From NCBI GenBank assembly GCA_001724265.1, contig MEDY01000015.1, positions 62,001-126,000 of the forward strand: a stretch of 64,000 nucleotides of DNA. Direction: 5' to 3'. Positions 1 to 8,847 of this stretch are shown in pieces (positions within the stretch are counted from its first letter, which is position 1; the number at the start of each line of letters is the position of its first letter). Position numbers and translations under genes: made by a program. The notes under the pieces are model-generated. The model was given only the letters and a program-made list of their open reading frames with translations. It searched no databases and was not told the DNA's origin. The DNA comes from Rhizaria sp. SCN 62-66 (taxonomy: Eukaryota; Rhizaria, unplaced).

Positions 1-63
1 CTGCTTGGTGCCGTTGGCGCCTCTGTCTCAGTCTCCGCGTCCTCGCTGTCGTCGCCGCGGTCG

Positions 64-3000
64 ATGAGCGCAGGCCCCTCACGGTCATTCTCGGGCGCGT
101 CACCGCGCGCCGCCACGGCCACACCGCGCGCGGGCGCGGGCGCCGGGGCGGGGGCCGGTGCGCGGTGGGCCGCTGGCGCCGGCGCTGCCAGTCAGCAGCA
201 CCCTGGCGGCGCCCCGGGGCCCGGGTCCGCCCGGCGCGGCGGCGGGTCGCCAGGGTTCTCGACACCGGTGAACGGGGGCCGGATGGGTCGCGGGCGGCGG
301 ACGCCGGGCGCCGGGGACAGCGGCTTCAGCCACAGCCTCACGAGTGCCGGAACCGGTGGGTACGGACACATGCAGCGCTGGGAGGAAGAAGAGGAGGAAC
401 CCGAGAGTACCAATGCCCTCGTCGGTCACGGGTACGGGCGGCACGGCACCAAGCATCATCACAACGATGATGACGACGAAGACGATGGCGCTGGCATGGG
501 CTCCGGCTACGGATACCGCGCCCCGCCCTCAGTGTCCCCGGTTCCGGGCGCGAGCACACTCGCGGGGGCCGGCAACACCCCGGGCACCGGCCGCCGCCAG
601 TGGCGCAACAACAACAACGGCGCCAACCAGGCTGATGGCAACAGCGGCCGCGGCGGCGCTGGCGGCTTCTCGCCGTCGCCCGCCCCGTCCGGGACCAACA
701 CACCGGGCTCGGCGGCTTCAGGCAGCGCCAGTCGCGCGCGCAGCCGCGTGTCGTTCACGTCCGGCAATGCCGGCAGCACCGCCGCCGCGCTTGCCCAGAC
801 GGCGCCCGCCAGCGGCGCCGCTCGCGGGGTTCGGCCCTCGTCGTCCACCGCGTACAACAGCAACGCCGCCGGCGCTCGTAATAACACGGGCGTCGAGTTC
901 GACGACGACGATGACGCCCCCCGCGTCTCCCCTCTCGCCAGCGGTGCAACCACGCAGCAGCAGCAGCAGCCGCGGCCCAGCACGACCTCCGGCACCGCCC
1001 GCCGCGACCTCACCGTCTCCCTCGCCACCCTCACCGCGCAGGCCACCGCGGCCGACGAAGGCACACGCGCGGCGCGCGCCGCCGCCGCCGCCTCGGCCGC
1101 GCTGGCCGCGGCGCGCGAGACGGAGCTGGCGCAGGCGCGGCAGGAGCTCGCGGCCGCCGCCGCCGCCGGCGCGACTGCCCGGTCTGAGCTGCGTGGGCTG
1201 TCTGTCGCCGCGCTGGAGCTCAAGCGACTCGCGGCGGCCCGCGGGGAGGACGCGCAGAAGCAGGCTGATGCCGCCAAGGCCGAGCGTGAGCGCGCAGAGG
1301 CGCTGCAGAAGAAGCTTGACCGCGCACGGGAGCTGTTGGCGACTGCGAACGGCAAGGATGGCAGCGACTTCGACGCGAGCGTTACGACTGATGAGCTCGT
1401 CGCGTTGCTGTCGGCGCCCGCGGACACTGACGGCAGCAGCAGCAGCAACGCCAATACAACTGAAAAGGACGACGGCTCTGCCTCCGCCGCCGCTTCTGAC
1501 TCCAGCAAGCCTCTCTCTCGCCCCGGGTCTGCTTCTGCTCGTAGTGGCGCCAAGGCGGCTGAACTGGTGTTGCCGGCCGCTGTTCTGCCGCGGTGGGCGT
1601 CCCAGCGCGCCCGCGCCCTCACTGTCCTGCGCTCAGCCCGGCTGCACACCGGCCTCACGGTCGACTCGTCACTGGCCGCCGCGGTCGCTCTGGCACACTC
1701 TGGCGCGCCGGGCGCGGCCGCGGCGTCCCAGGGCGTGCGCGTCACCTCGGTCGCGCCTGGCTCCCCCGCCGCGGTCGCGGGGATCGAAAGCGGGGATGCG
1801 GTCATCGCGGTCCTTGGCCGCCCGCTGCGCTCGATGAACACACTCTGCGCGAATTGCTCGAACAACAGCGCCGTCGCTGCGACGGCCGGGGCGGGCGCGC
1901 AAGGGGCGATCGCGCGCGCGTGCGCCGCGTGCTTGCAGGCGCGGTGGGCCGCCTTGTGGGCTGGCGTCGCCCCCGGTGACGCGGTGCCAGTGACCGTGCT
2001 CAAGCGCGGCACGGCGGCGTCGCTGCTGCCAAGCTCGCAGTCGCAGTCGCTTTCGCTGTATCCGCCACAGCCGCAGCCGCCGCCGCTGACGCCGACTTCG
2101 AGCAGCGCCAGCGGCAGCTTCAGCGGTATTGGCGCCGGTGCGGGCGTGCCGGGCTCCCCCAGCGGTGCTGCGGGCGCCGTGTTCACGGGGGGCGGGTCTA
2201 CTGGTGCAGCCGCAGGTGGTGCAGCGGTCGGCGGCGCGGTGACTGTGATGGTTCACACGGCGGCGGAGGGGCTGAGTCGGAAGCAGTTAGCGGCCGCGCG
2301 CAGGCTATGCGCGTTCTCGCTTGCTGATCTCGACATTGATCTCGATAGCAAGAGCACGACCCCTGCGAACGGCGCCAAGAGCGCGGGTGGCAGCGCGACT
2401 GATGTCGACACAGACACCGACGGTGACGGAGATGGCGACGGCGCTTACTGCCCGTCGTTCCTATCCCCCGTCTCGGTCGACGCGATCGTCACCGCGCTCG
2501 ACGACGCCCTGCGTTCGCACCGCGCCAAGGCTGACACAGCGCTCTCGGCCGCTGAGGCCGGTGCGGCGAGGCCCGCGCACGCAAACTCGGCCATCACAGC
2601 TAGCGTTGGCCTCGGCCTCTCTGCGGCACACAGTCAAACGCAGAGTCAAACCCACGGTCACGGCCAGAGCAAGCTGCCGCATAAGAGGCTGACGCTGACT
2701 CTAGACGACGCCTCGCCTCCAGTGCCGATGCTGCCAGACAACACGTCCTCCTCATCGTCATCGTCGTCATCCTCCGGGCTTTCGTCCCCGAATGCTGCCA
2801 CATCGGCTGCAACTGTGAACGCGAGCGCTATCGCCTCTGAGCGCGTCGCCGCCGCCGAGGCCGCCGCGGCCGCCGCTCAGGCCGCCGCCGCCGCTGCATT
2901 GTCGGCCGCGGCGACGGCCCGCGCGGACGCCGACTCACGGGCCTCCGAAGCCGCCGCACTTCGCCGCGACGTCGCCGCTGTTCGTAGCCAGCTCAACGCC

Positions 3001-3816
3001 GCGCGCCGCACCACGGGCATCGCCGGCGCAGGCGCGGCGGGCGGCAACGGCGCTCTGGCGCAGACGCAGTCGCTGGCCGCTGGCGTGCTGGGGACGCTGC
3101 GGCCGTCTCTGGGTCTGGTGTTTGCAGCGTCGCGCGCGGCCGGCGTGCTGCGCGGGCTGGCTGTGCACAGCGTGGGCGTGCACTCGGCCGCCAAGGCCGC
3201 TGGCGTGCGCGAGGGCGATGTCGTCACCGCGATCGGCGGCGCGCCATGCTTCGACCGCGAATCCTTCACGGAGTCGATCCGCACTGTCATGCCAGGCGAC
3301 ACGGTGCGGTTCGACATCAAACGGCCGCGGCCGGGGATTGCGCCGGCGACTGCGGCGGCCGCGGGGACCGAGGAGGAGGCCGCGGCGGCGTACGTGCCGC
3401 TGGCAGTGCTGGTAACGGCGACGTCGGCGGAGCTCGAGCCGGGAGAGGTTGAGATGCTGCGGAGGCTGGCGGGGCTGCCGCCGAGGCCCGGAGAGATTGA
3501 GCTCGTGGAGAGGCTTGCTGCCGAGTTTGGCGTTGCACCAGCCACTGCTGCTGCGGCTGCGAGCAACGCGAGCACTGTGCTTACGACCAATAGCAATGCG
3601 CCAGAGACGCAAGTCAACAAGAGGGCCAGTATGACGGGCCTAGCAGGCCTTCTTTCAGTGCCGCAGTCGGCGAATGATACGGCGTCGGCGAATCACTCGC
3701 CGAGTGGAACGATAAGTGCTGACGCGGTTGCTTTGGCGACGCCCCGCGGACTCACCAGCTCGTCGCAAACGCTTTCAGCGCCTCTTACACCTGCGCTCAA
3801 GAGCCTCGACTTATGA
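64..3816 (+). CDS. Two-PDZ, coiled-coil low-complexity protein (probably 5'-partial)
   Basis: Reads 1,250 residues from an ATG to TGA without introns. The same frame is open from base 1 to that ATG, so the true start may lie outside the window. Residues 1-320 are Gly/Ala/Asn-rich with an Asp run. About 320-450 is an Ala/Glu/Arg/Lys-rich predicted coiled coil. A PDZ-like segment near 540-600 has the GVRVTSVAPGSPAAVAGI pattern followed by SGDAVIAV. A second coiled coil lies near 920-985. A clearer PDZ fold near 1015-1095 has AVHSVGVHSAAKAAGV, EGDVVTAIGG and a closing strand VRFDIKR. PDZ domains bind C-terminal peptides, so a scaffold role is inferred, not shown. No catalytic domain is visible. 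The PDZ calls are the firm part; overall function is unknown. Confidence 0.8.
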   Translation: MSAGPSRSFSGASPRAATATPRAGAGAGAGAGARWAAGAGAASQQHPGGAPGPGSARRGGGSPGFSTPVNGGRMGRGRRTPGAGDSGFSHSLTSAGTGGYGHMQRWEEEEEEPESTNALVGHGYGRHGTKHHHNDDDDEDDGAGMGSGYGYRAPPSVSPVPGASTLAGAGNTPGTGRRQWRNNNNGANQADGNSGRGGAGGFSPSPAPSGTNTPGSAASGSASRARSRVSFTSGNAGSTAAALAQTAPASGAARGVRPSSSTAYNSNAAGARNNTGVEFDDDDDAPRVSPLASGATTQQQQQPRPSTTSGTARRDLTVSLATLTAQATAADEGTRAARAAAAASAALAAARETELAQARQELAAAAAAGATARSELRGLSVAALELKRLAAARGEDAQKQADAAKAERERAEALQKKLDRARELLATANGKDGSDFDASVTTDELVALLSAPADTDGSSSSNANTTEKDDGSASAAASDSSKPLSRPGSASARSGAKAAELVLPAAVLPRWASQRARALTVLRSARLHTGLTVDSSLAAAVALAHSGAPGAAAASQGVRVTSVAPGSPAAVAGIESGDAVIAVLGRPLRSMNTLCANCSNNSAVAATAGAGAQGAIARACAACLQARWAALWAGVAPGDAVPVTVLKRGTAASLLPSSQSQSLSLYPPQPQPPPLTPTSSSASGSFSGIGAGAGVPGSPSGAAGAVFTGGGSTGAAAGGAAVGGAVTVMVHTAAEGLSRKQLAAARRLCAFSLADLDIDLDSKSTTPANGAKSAGGSATDVDTDTDGDGDGDGAYCPSFLSPVSVDAIVTALDDALRSHRAKADTALSAAEAGAARPAHANSAITASVGLGLSAAHSQTQSQTHGHGQSKLPHKRLTLTLDDASPPVPMLPDNTSSSSSSSSSSGLSSPNAATSAATVNASAIASERVAAAEAAAAAAQAAAAAALSAAATARADADSRASEAAALRRDVAAVRSQLNAARRTTGIAGAGAAGGNGALAQTQSLAAGVLGTLRPSLGLVFAASRAAGVLRGLAVHSVGVHSAAKAAGVREGDVVTAIGGAPCFDRESFTESIRTVMPGDTVRFDIKRPRPGIAPATAAAAGTEEEAAAAYVPLAVLVTATSAELEPGEVEMLRRLAGLPPRPGEIELVERLAAEFGVAPATAAAAASNASTVLTTNSNAPETQVNKRASMTGLAGLLSVPQSANDTASANHSPSGTISADAVALATPRGLTSSSQTLSAPLTPALKSLDL

Positions 3817-4245
3817 AAGATATGCCTCGTATTACATTCCTCTGCGCAGTAGTAACTAAGATATTTACATTCATGAGTGACTATATTTTAACAATTGAGC
3901 TGTATTTTTACAATAAATAACAATTTAACCCCAATTTTAAGTTATTTTCGAGATTTTTGAGTCGCCCCAACGGATCGCCAGAGCGGCTTACTTTCCAAGC
4001 GACCAGTCTGACTGGGCCTGGTCCGCCCACAGTCGACTGGGGCGGAGCAAGCAAGCGGCGGCTCCTCGCTAGTCCGTGCGGGGCGTCGAGACAGGACGCA
4101 GCTTTGTAAGGCGGCTGTCGCTTCGGCTCACTGCTAAAAGTCTGCATACGAACGTTTTTCGTTCAGAAGACCTCAGTACCTATCCATTGGGAATTATTGT
4201 GAGACTTAAACAGCTATTGCTACGCCGCTACAGTGACCGCCAGTC
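3817..4245. other. Spacer between the PDZ gene and the LARP4-like gene
   Basis: AT-rich 3' flank of the PDZ gene with an AATAAA at 3912-3917, then a GC-rich island at about 3960-4130 that includes two hairpins. A CTATAT element lies at 3881, about 365 bases before the next ATG. No ORF with coding character was seen. The right half is probably the LARP4-like promoter and leader. Confidence 0.6.
4003..4046. repeat. Pair of adjacent hairpins
   Basis: CCAGT at 4003-4007 can pair with ACTGG at 4011-4015. Next, TCCGCCC (4022-4028) pairs with GGGCGGA (4040-4046), enclosing the perfect palindrome CAGTCGACTG (4030-4039) with one bulged A. Together these give a 10-bp stem with a TCGA loop. It stands out from the AT-rich spacer about 200 bases upstream of a start codon. 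It could be a leader-RNA structure or a protein-binding palindrome. Confidence 0.5.
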
Positions 4246-6739
4246 ATGTCCTCCGCCCCCGCTTCCGCTGCATGTACGTTCCCTCCGCCGACCCGACCCC
4301 GGGCGCCCTCAACGTCCATAATCCCTAATTGCATCGATTAAGCGCTGTAAATCCACTAGTAATGTACCTTGCTCCGCGATTTTCCCCGCTACGACCATTG
4401 TCTTGCCCGCATATGAATCGATTTCCGAACTAGTCCCCGCAGCCTCGCCAGCCCCTGCATTGCGTCACTGCGCCCCGCGGCCGTCTGCGCCGCCCATTAT
4501 TTACCTAGATACTTTTCCGTTACTTATGTAATCTTTCATTGCTCCTGCTTCTTTTTCTTCTGTCTACCCTGCAGCCGCGGATGTGCTGGTGAACCTCAAG
4601 ACGCAAATCGAGTACTATTTCTCCCCCGCTAACTTGCGTGTGGACAAGTATCTCGTCTCCCAGATGGACGCTAACTCGTTCGTGCCCATCGCCACCATCG
4701 CGTCTTTCCCCAAGGTGCGTCTCCTCACCACGGACGCCGCCGTCGTGCTCACGGTCATGCAGGAGTCCAAGTCCCTCGAGGTCGACCCCACCAACACCAA
4801 GGTCCGCGCCGTGACCCCCCAGCGCAAGACGGTCATCCTCCGCAAGATCCCCGCCACCACGCCCGAGGCGACGATCCGCGCCGTCTTCGCCACTAAGCCC
4901 GAGCTCGCTGCCAAGATCGCCTCGATCAAGGCCGACATCGAGGACACGTGGTTCGTCACGTTCGCCGACGAGGCCGCTTGCACCGACGCCGCCACCTTCC
5001 TCCCCACCCAGGCGCTGCTCGGCGCCCCCGTGCTGTGCAACATCAAGTCCGAGACGGCCAACAAGTCTTTCTACGCCCCGCGGCCGAACCCCTCCGCGCC
5101 CGCTTGGGTCCCCGGACTTGGCTTCCACGTCGGTGTCCCCGCGCAGGCCGGCATCAACGCCAGTTCCGACTCGTTCGTCCCCGGCCAGTACAAGGGCACC
5201 GCCTCTGGCAACGCGCGCAACGGCCCCAACAGCGGCAACAACGCCAAGGGCGGCCGCAACGCCGCTGCCGGCGCCAACTCCGCCTCTGGTAACAATAGCG
5301 GCAACAACAACGCGCGCTCGACCGGCCGCGGGGCCCGCGGCGATTCCTCTGCCGCCGGCAACGCCGCCAACGCCGGTCACGGCAACAAGGATCTCTCGCG
5401 CGAGTTCCCGACCCTCGACGCGCCGGCGCTGCCGCCTGTGCGCGCGGGCTACGCGGGCGCCTTCACGTCCTTCTCGCGCGAGCAGATGGCCGCCCTGGTC
5501 CAGGGCTGGATCGCCGCCCCCTTGCCCGCGCCTCCGGGCTTCCCCGCCGCGTCCGCCGCGTCGGCCGCGACCGTGGGCGTGTCGTTGACCTCGAGCACCG
5601 AGGTGCACCCGGAGTCTGTCCGCCAGGTCCCCATCTTGCGTAAGCGCACCGCGACCGGCTGCACCATCCTCGAGCCCATCCCCGTCATGTTCCCCGCCTC
5701 GCCGTCGCCCGTCGTGCTCGCGTCCCCCGGCGCCGCGGGCATGCCCCCCGCGCTCGACCTCTCGTCCTCCTCGTCCTCCGCCGGGGGCCTCCCGTCGCTG
5801 CCCATGCTCTCGTCGTCTGCGGCGGGCGCTCTGCCGTCATTGGCCAACATCACCGACGTCATGTCCGCGATGTCTTTCTCCGCCCCCGCCCCCGCCAACG
5901 CCGGCGCCGGCTCTGCCGTTGCGATGCCCGCGCTGCTGGTCGGCGGCTTGCCGATCCCGCTGAACCAGTCGGTGCCCGCTGCGGCGTCGTCGTCGAACAA
6001 GCTCCGCCCGCGCACCACCGCCGCGCCCGGCGCGAACCACGGCCACGGCCACGGCCACAGCGGCAACAACAACAACCGTGGCGGCTCGAACCAGCACTAT
6101 GGTGGCAACAAGGGTGGCAACATGGGCAACAACAGCAACGGCGGTGCGAAGAAGGGTGGTAACTCCGCCCCCGCCGCCGCCGCCGCCGGCCCCGCCGGCC
6201 CCACTGGGTGGGCCGCTATCGTCGCCGCGCCGCCCTCGGCCGCCGCCCTCGCCGCGGCCCAGGCGCAGCAGCAGGCCGTGCAGGCCCGCAAGGCCGCCGT
6301 CGCCGCCGAGAAGGCCGCCGCCACCGCGGCCGCCGCCCCCGCCGCCGCTGCCGCCGCCCCCGCTGCTCCTGCCGTTGCTGGCGCTGCCGCTGGTGCCAAG
6401 GGCGGCAAGGACGGCGAGGCCAAGCCCCGCCGTGCCCCCAACGCGGGCGCCAACAACGGCGCCGCTGGCGCTGGCGCCGCTCCCCGCGCCGGTCCCCGCA
6501 ACAACAACGCTGGCGCGGCCAATGGTGCCGGCGCTGGCGCGGGCGCAGGCGCTGCTCAGCGCAACCCCCGCGGCCCTGCCGCCGCCGCTGGCGCTGCCGG
6601 TGCTGCCCGCGGCGGCAAGCGTGACGGCAAGGACGCCGACGCTGCCGCTGCCCCTGCTGCCGCTGCTGCTGCCCCCGCCCCCGCTGCTGCTGCGGCGCCG
6701 GCCGCGTCCCGTTGGGCTGACCTCCTCAAGAGCGAGTAA
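4246..6739 (+). CDS. LARP4-like La-related RNA-binding protein with tandem PAM2-like motifs
   Basis: Two coding exons, 4246-4273 and 4575-6739, encode 730 residues. Exon 1 is a 28-base start exon; donor GTACGT and acceptor CCTGCAG join in phase. Residues about 15-95 are a La motif (YYFSPANL, DKYLVSQMD, FVPI). About 97-175 is an RRM-like domain opening with RKTVILRKIPATTPE, a typical LARP4-family linker. La modules of this family bind mRNA poly(A) and interact with PABP. Two PAM2-like PABP-binding motifs follow: P180 to P189 (PNPSAPAWVP) and I203 to P212 (INASSDSFVP). The remaining C-terminal part is low-complexity Asn/Gly and Ala-rich. The protein is expected to be cytoplasmic and to act in mRNA stability or translation. 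Family assignment is firm; LARP4 rather than another LARP is the best fit. Confidence 0.88.
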
Positions 6740-7838
6740 ATGCGACACACAAAAGATCAGTGAATCAATCAGTCAGTCATTCACTGGTCATATCTATGCT
6801 GGTATGAGATGCTGTCGTCACCCTAGCTGTGTAAAATGCACTGCTGCGAGGATGACTGTGTTCGCTGTAAGATATTGACTGTGAGTGACTGTGGTCGTGA
6901 TTTCAGTGCGAAGTTTGAGAGGCAAGTCTAACTTCGCTAAAGTGAGTCTGTGTTGAGTCTCCGTGAGGACTCAAAGCGGCGCATCAAAACTTAACCGGAG
7001 CATGTATGCGTGTTTGTTTAAGAACATATCTCCATGTAAACGTTGTTGTTGACTGCGTCATGGGTATTATTTCCTGTATGTTCTTTTTTTCTTACGTTTG
7101 TTTTTCGTTTTTTATGTTTCGTTTATTTTACTCACTCTCTCTGGGGCAGACTGATGGCTGCTCATGATTTTCGTTTTATTTCGTTCGTTTTTCGTTGGTG
7201 CTGCTGCTACTGCTGCTATTCCTACTGTGCGGGTATGTGTAGTGTTGTTGTTCTTCATTCTCTTGTTTCATCTTGTTTTCTCTTTCTTTATCAGTTCGCT
7301 ACACAGCCTTCGGCTTCACCGAATGCGTGTGCCGTGCCGTTTGCCGTCATATCCGCATCGGTGTCGCTGAGTGACTGTGTGTTGCGATGAATGAGTCAAC
7401 AACAGCATAACCGTTGCACATTGAACGTGAGTTCGTCTACAAACAAAATGTTATCAATGCCGTGATCGACATTGGTGTCCATCTTGTTTTGCAACACTTG
7501 TCGTTTTATGTCAACCAACCAATAATATCAATCAATTATAGCAGGAGCAGTCGTGCACGCTGTAACAATAATCCGTCACTAATATTGTAAACAAAATGAT
7601 ATCACTCGGTACACATATGTACATTTTACAATACAAATTCATTAAGTGTATTCCCAAAGCAAATATATTTTGTTGGCATCAGCCTCTACGATTGAGTGTG
7701 GCCTGAGATTGAGAAAATTAGGCAACAGACATAGAGTGATTGCGATTCGCCGAAATCACACATCAGTAACCAGTGATACCCACTACACCATGTACACGAT
7801 TCTGTTATACGTGATATATACCATGATTTGTGTCGTGT
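6740..7838. other. Convergent spacer (LARP4-like 3' end / SOD-like 3' end)
   Basis: About 1.1 kb of T-rich then AT-rich sequence between two converging genes. It contains only short ORFs without coding character. It presumably holds both 3' UTRs and polyadenylation sites. No RNA gene or repeat was recognised. Confidence 0.6.
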
Positions 7839-8504
7839 TCAGGCGTGCGCCGCGATGCCGATGACGGCAGCGTCAACATAGACGCCGTCGACAAACACTG
7901 CAATCGCGCGACCGATAACCGACGTGGGGCCAATCAGCGACACATGCGGGTCGGCGCAGCCAATGAAGACCTTGCCGTTGGCAGGGACGTGAGTGCACAG
8001 GTCGGCAGTGAAACGCTTTGCGACACCGGGAGCGGAGGTGGCGAGGGCGTCGGCAGCGTCGATCGGCACGAGCGTGGGGTTAAACAGAGTTCCTACAAAT
8101 AAAAACAGGATAACATATACAAGACACAGGTTAACGTGCTATATCATCGAATTGCAGCTATAGATTTTGGTTATGTGCGATTATGAGTGTAAATCGTACC
8201 GGTGGAGGCCAAGCCTTCGGAGAGGTCTCCGAATTGGTGGACGAAAATAGTCACCTGTTTCGCTGACTCAGGGAGAGAGAGGTTCGCGTCAATACGGGTG
8301 GCACCACCGGAAACCTGTGCAATACAATAAAACAAGGATTCACATGTAACGTGAGCATCATCTGCGATGTGATACAACGAGGAAGGAGCAAGGTAACAAC
8401 AGTCAATCGATGGGGTGCAAACGTACTGCCTGCGTAAAGGACATTGTGCCCTTGATAGTGCCCGAAAAAGTGGCTTTAGCATTGACAAAGTTCAACTCGC
8501 TCAT
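7839..8504 (-). CDS. Degenerate Cu/Zn superoxide dismutase-like protein
   Basis: Three exons (8427-8504, 8200-8314, 7839-8092) join in phase to give 148 residues, close to the usual SOD1 length of about 154. Alignment to Cu/Zn SOD is clear in the central FVHQFGD segment, in STGTLFNP, in the late VSLIGPTSVIGRAIAV strand and in the terminal AAVIGIAAHA. Against the family ligand set, only the second His of HVH remains. The first His is Phe, the bridging His is Leu, the zinc His/His/Asp loop has no counterpart, the last copper His is Val, and the catalytic Arg and disulfide Cys are absent. Dismutase activity is therefore unlikely. It may be a structural or chaperone-like SOD fold, as in Cu-chaperone domains. 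Donors are GTACGT and GTACGA. Confidence 0.8.
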
Positions 8505-8847
8505 TGTAGTTCGAGGTCACTTAACGGACAGTTGACGACAATATCCCAACTTGAAGTTGACGCTCTTCGTCGACCAATATCGCCTGCCAATTTTTGCGAA
8601 CCAGCGGTTGGCCTGCCTGCGGTCGCGTTCTTTGCCCTCTGCGGCACCCTGACTGCGTAATCGGCGAAGTCATGTCGTGCCGTTTGACAACCTTACTTTA
8701 CGCTGCAGATACCGATGCAGAATAATTTACGTAGTAGTCTATACCATCACCTAATTATTTTACTTACAGCTCTATCCTTGCCTTGCTTCGCCGCGTCCCC
8801 TTTTTCCTCTCGCCCCACGGCCTCACATCCTGCAGTCGGTCAGTCCC
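8505..8847. other. Divergent promoter spacer (SOD-like / Mkt1-like)
   Basis: A 343-base bidirectional intergenic region. It contains TCGTCG at 8567-8572, immediately followed by ACCAATATCGCC, a CCAAT-box-like stretch. A CAG acceptor-like site lies 13 bases before the Mkt1-like ATG. No coding exon was recognised. Confidence 0.5.

Noticed and set aside
507-2186. Long minus-strand open frames antisense to the PDZ gene
   Set aside because: Shadow frames produced by GC-rich codons; residue composition is Ala/Arg/Ser noise and no domain is present.
4520-5608. 362-codon minus-strand frame over the LARP4-like gene
   Set aside because: Gly/Arg-rich shadow of the La-motif exon, whose + strand reading matches a known family.
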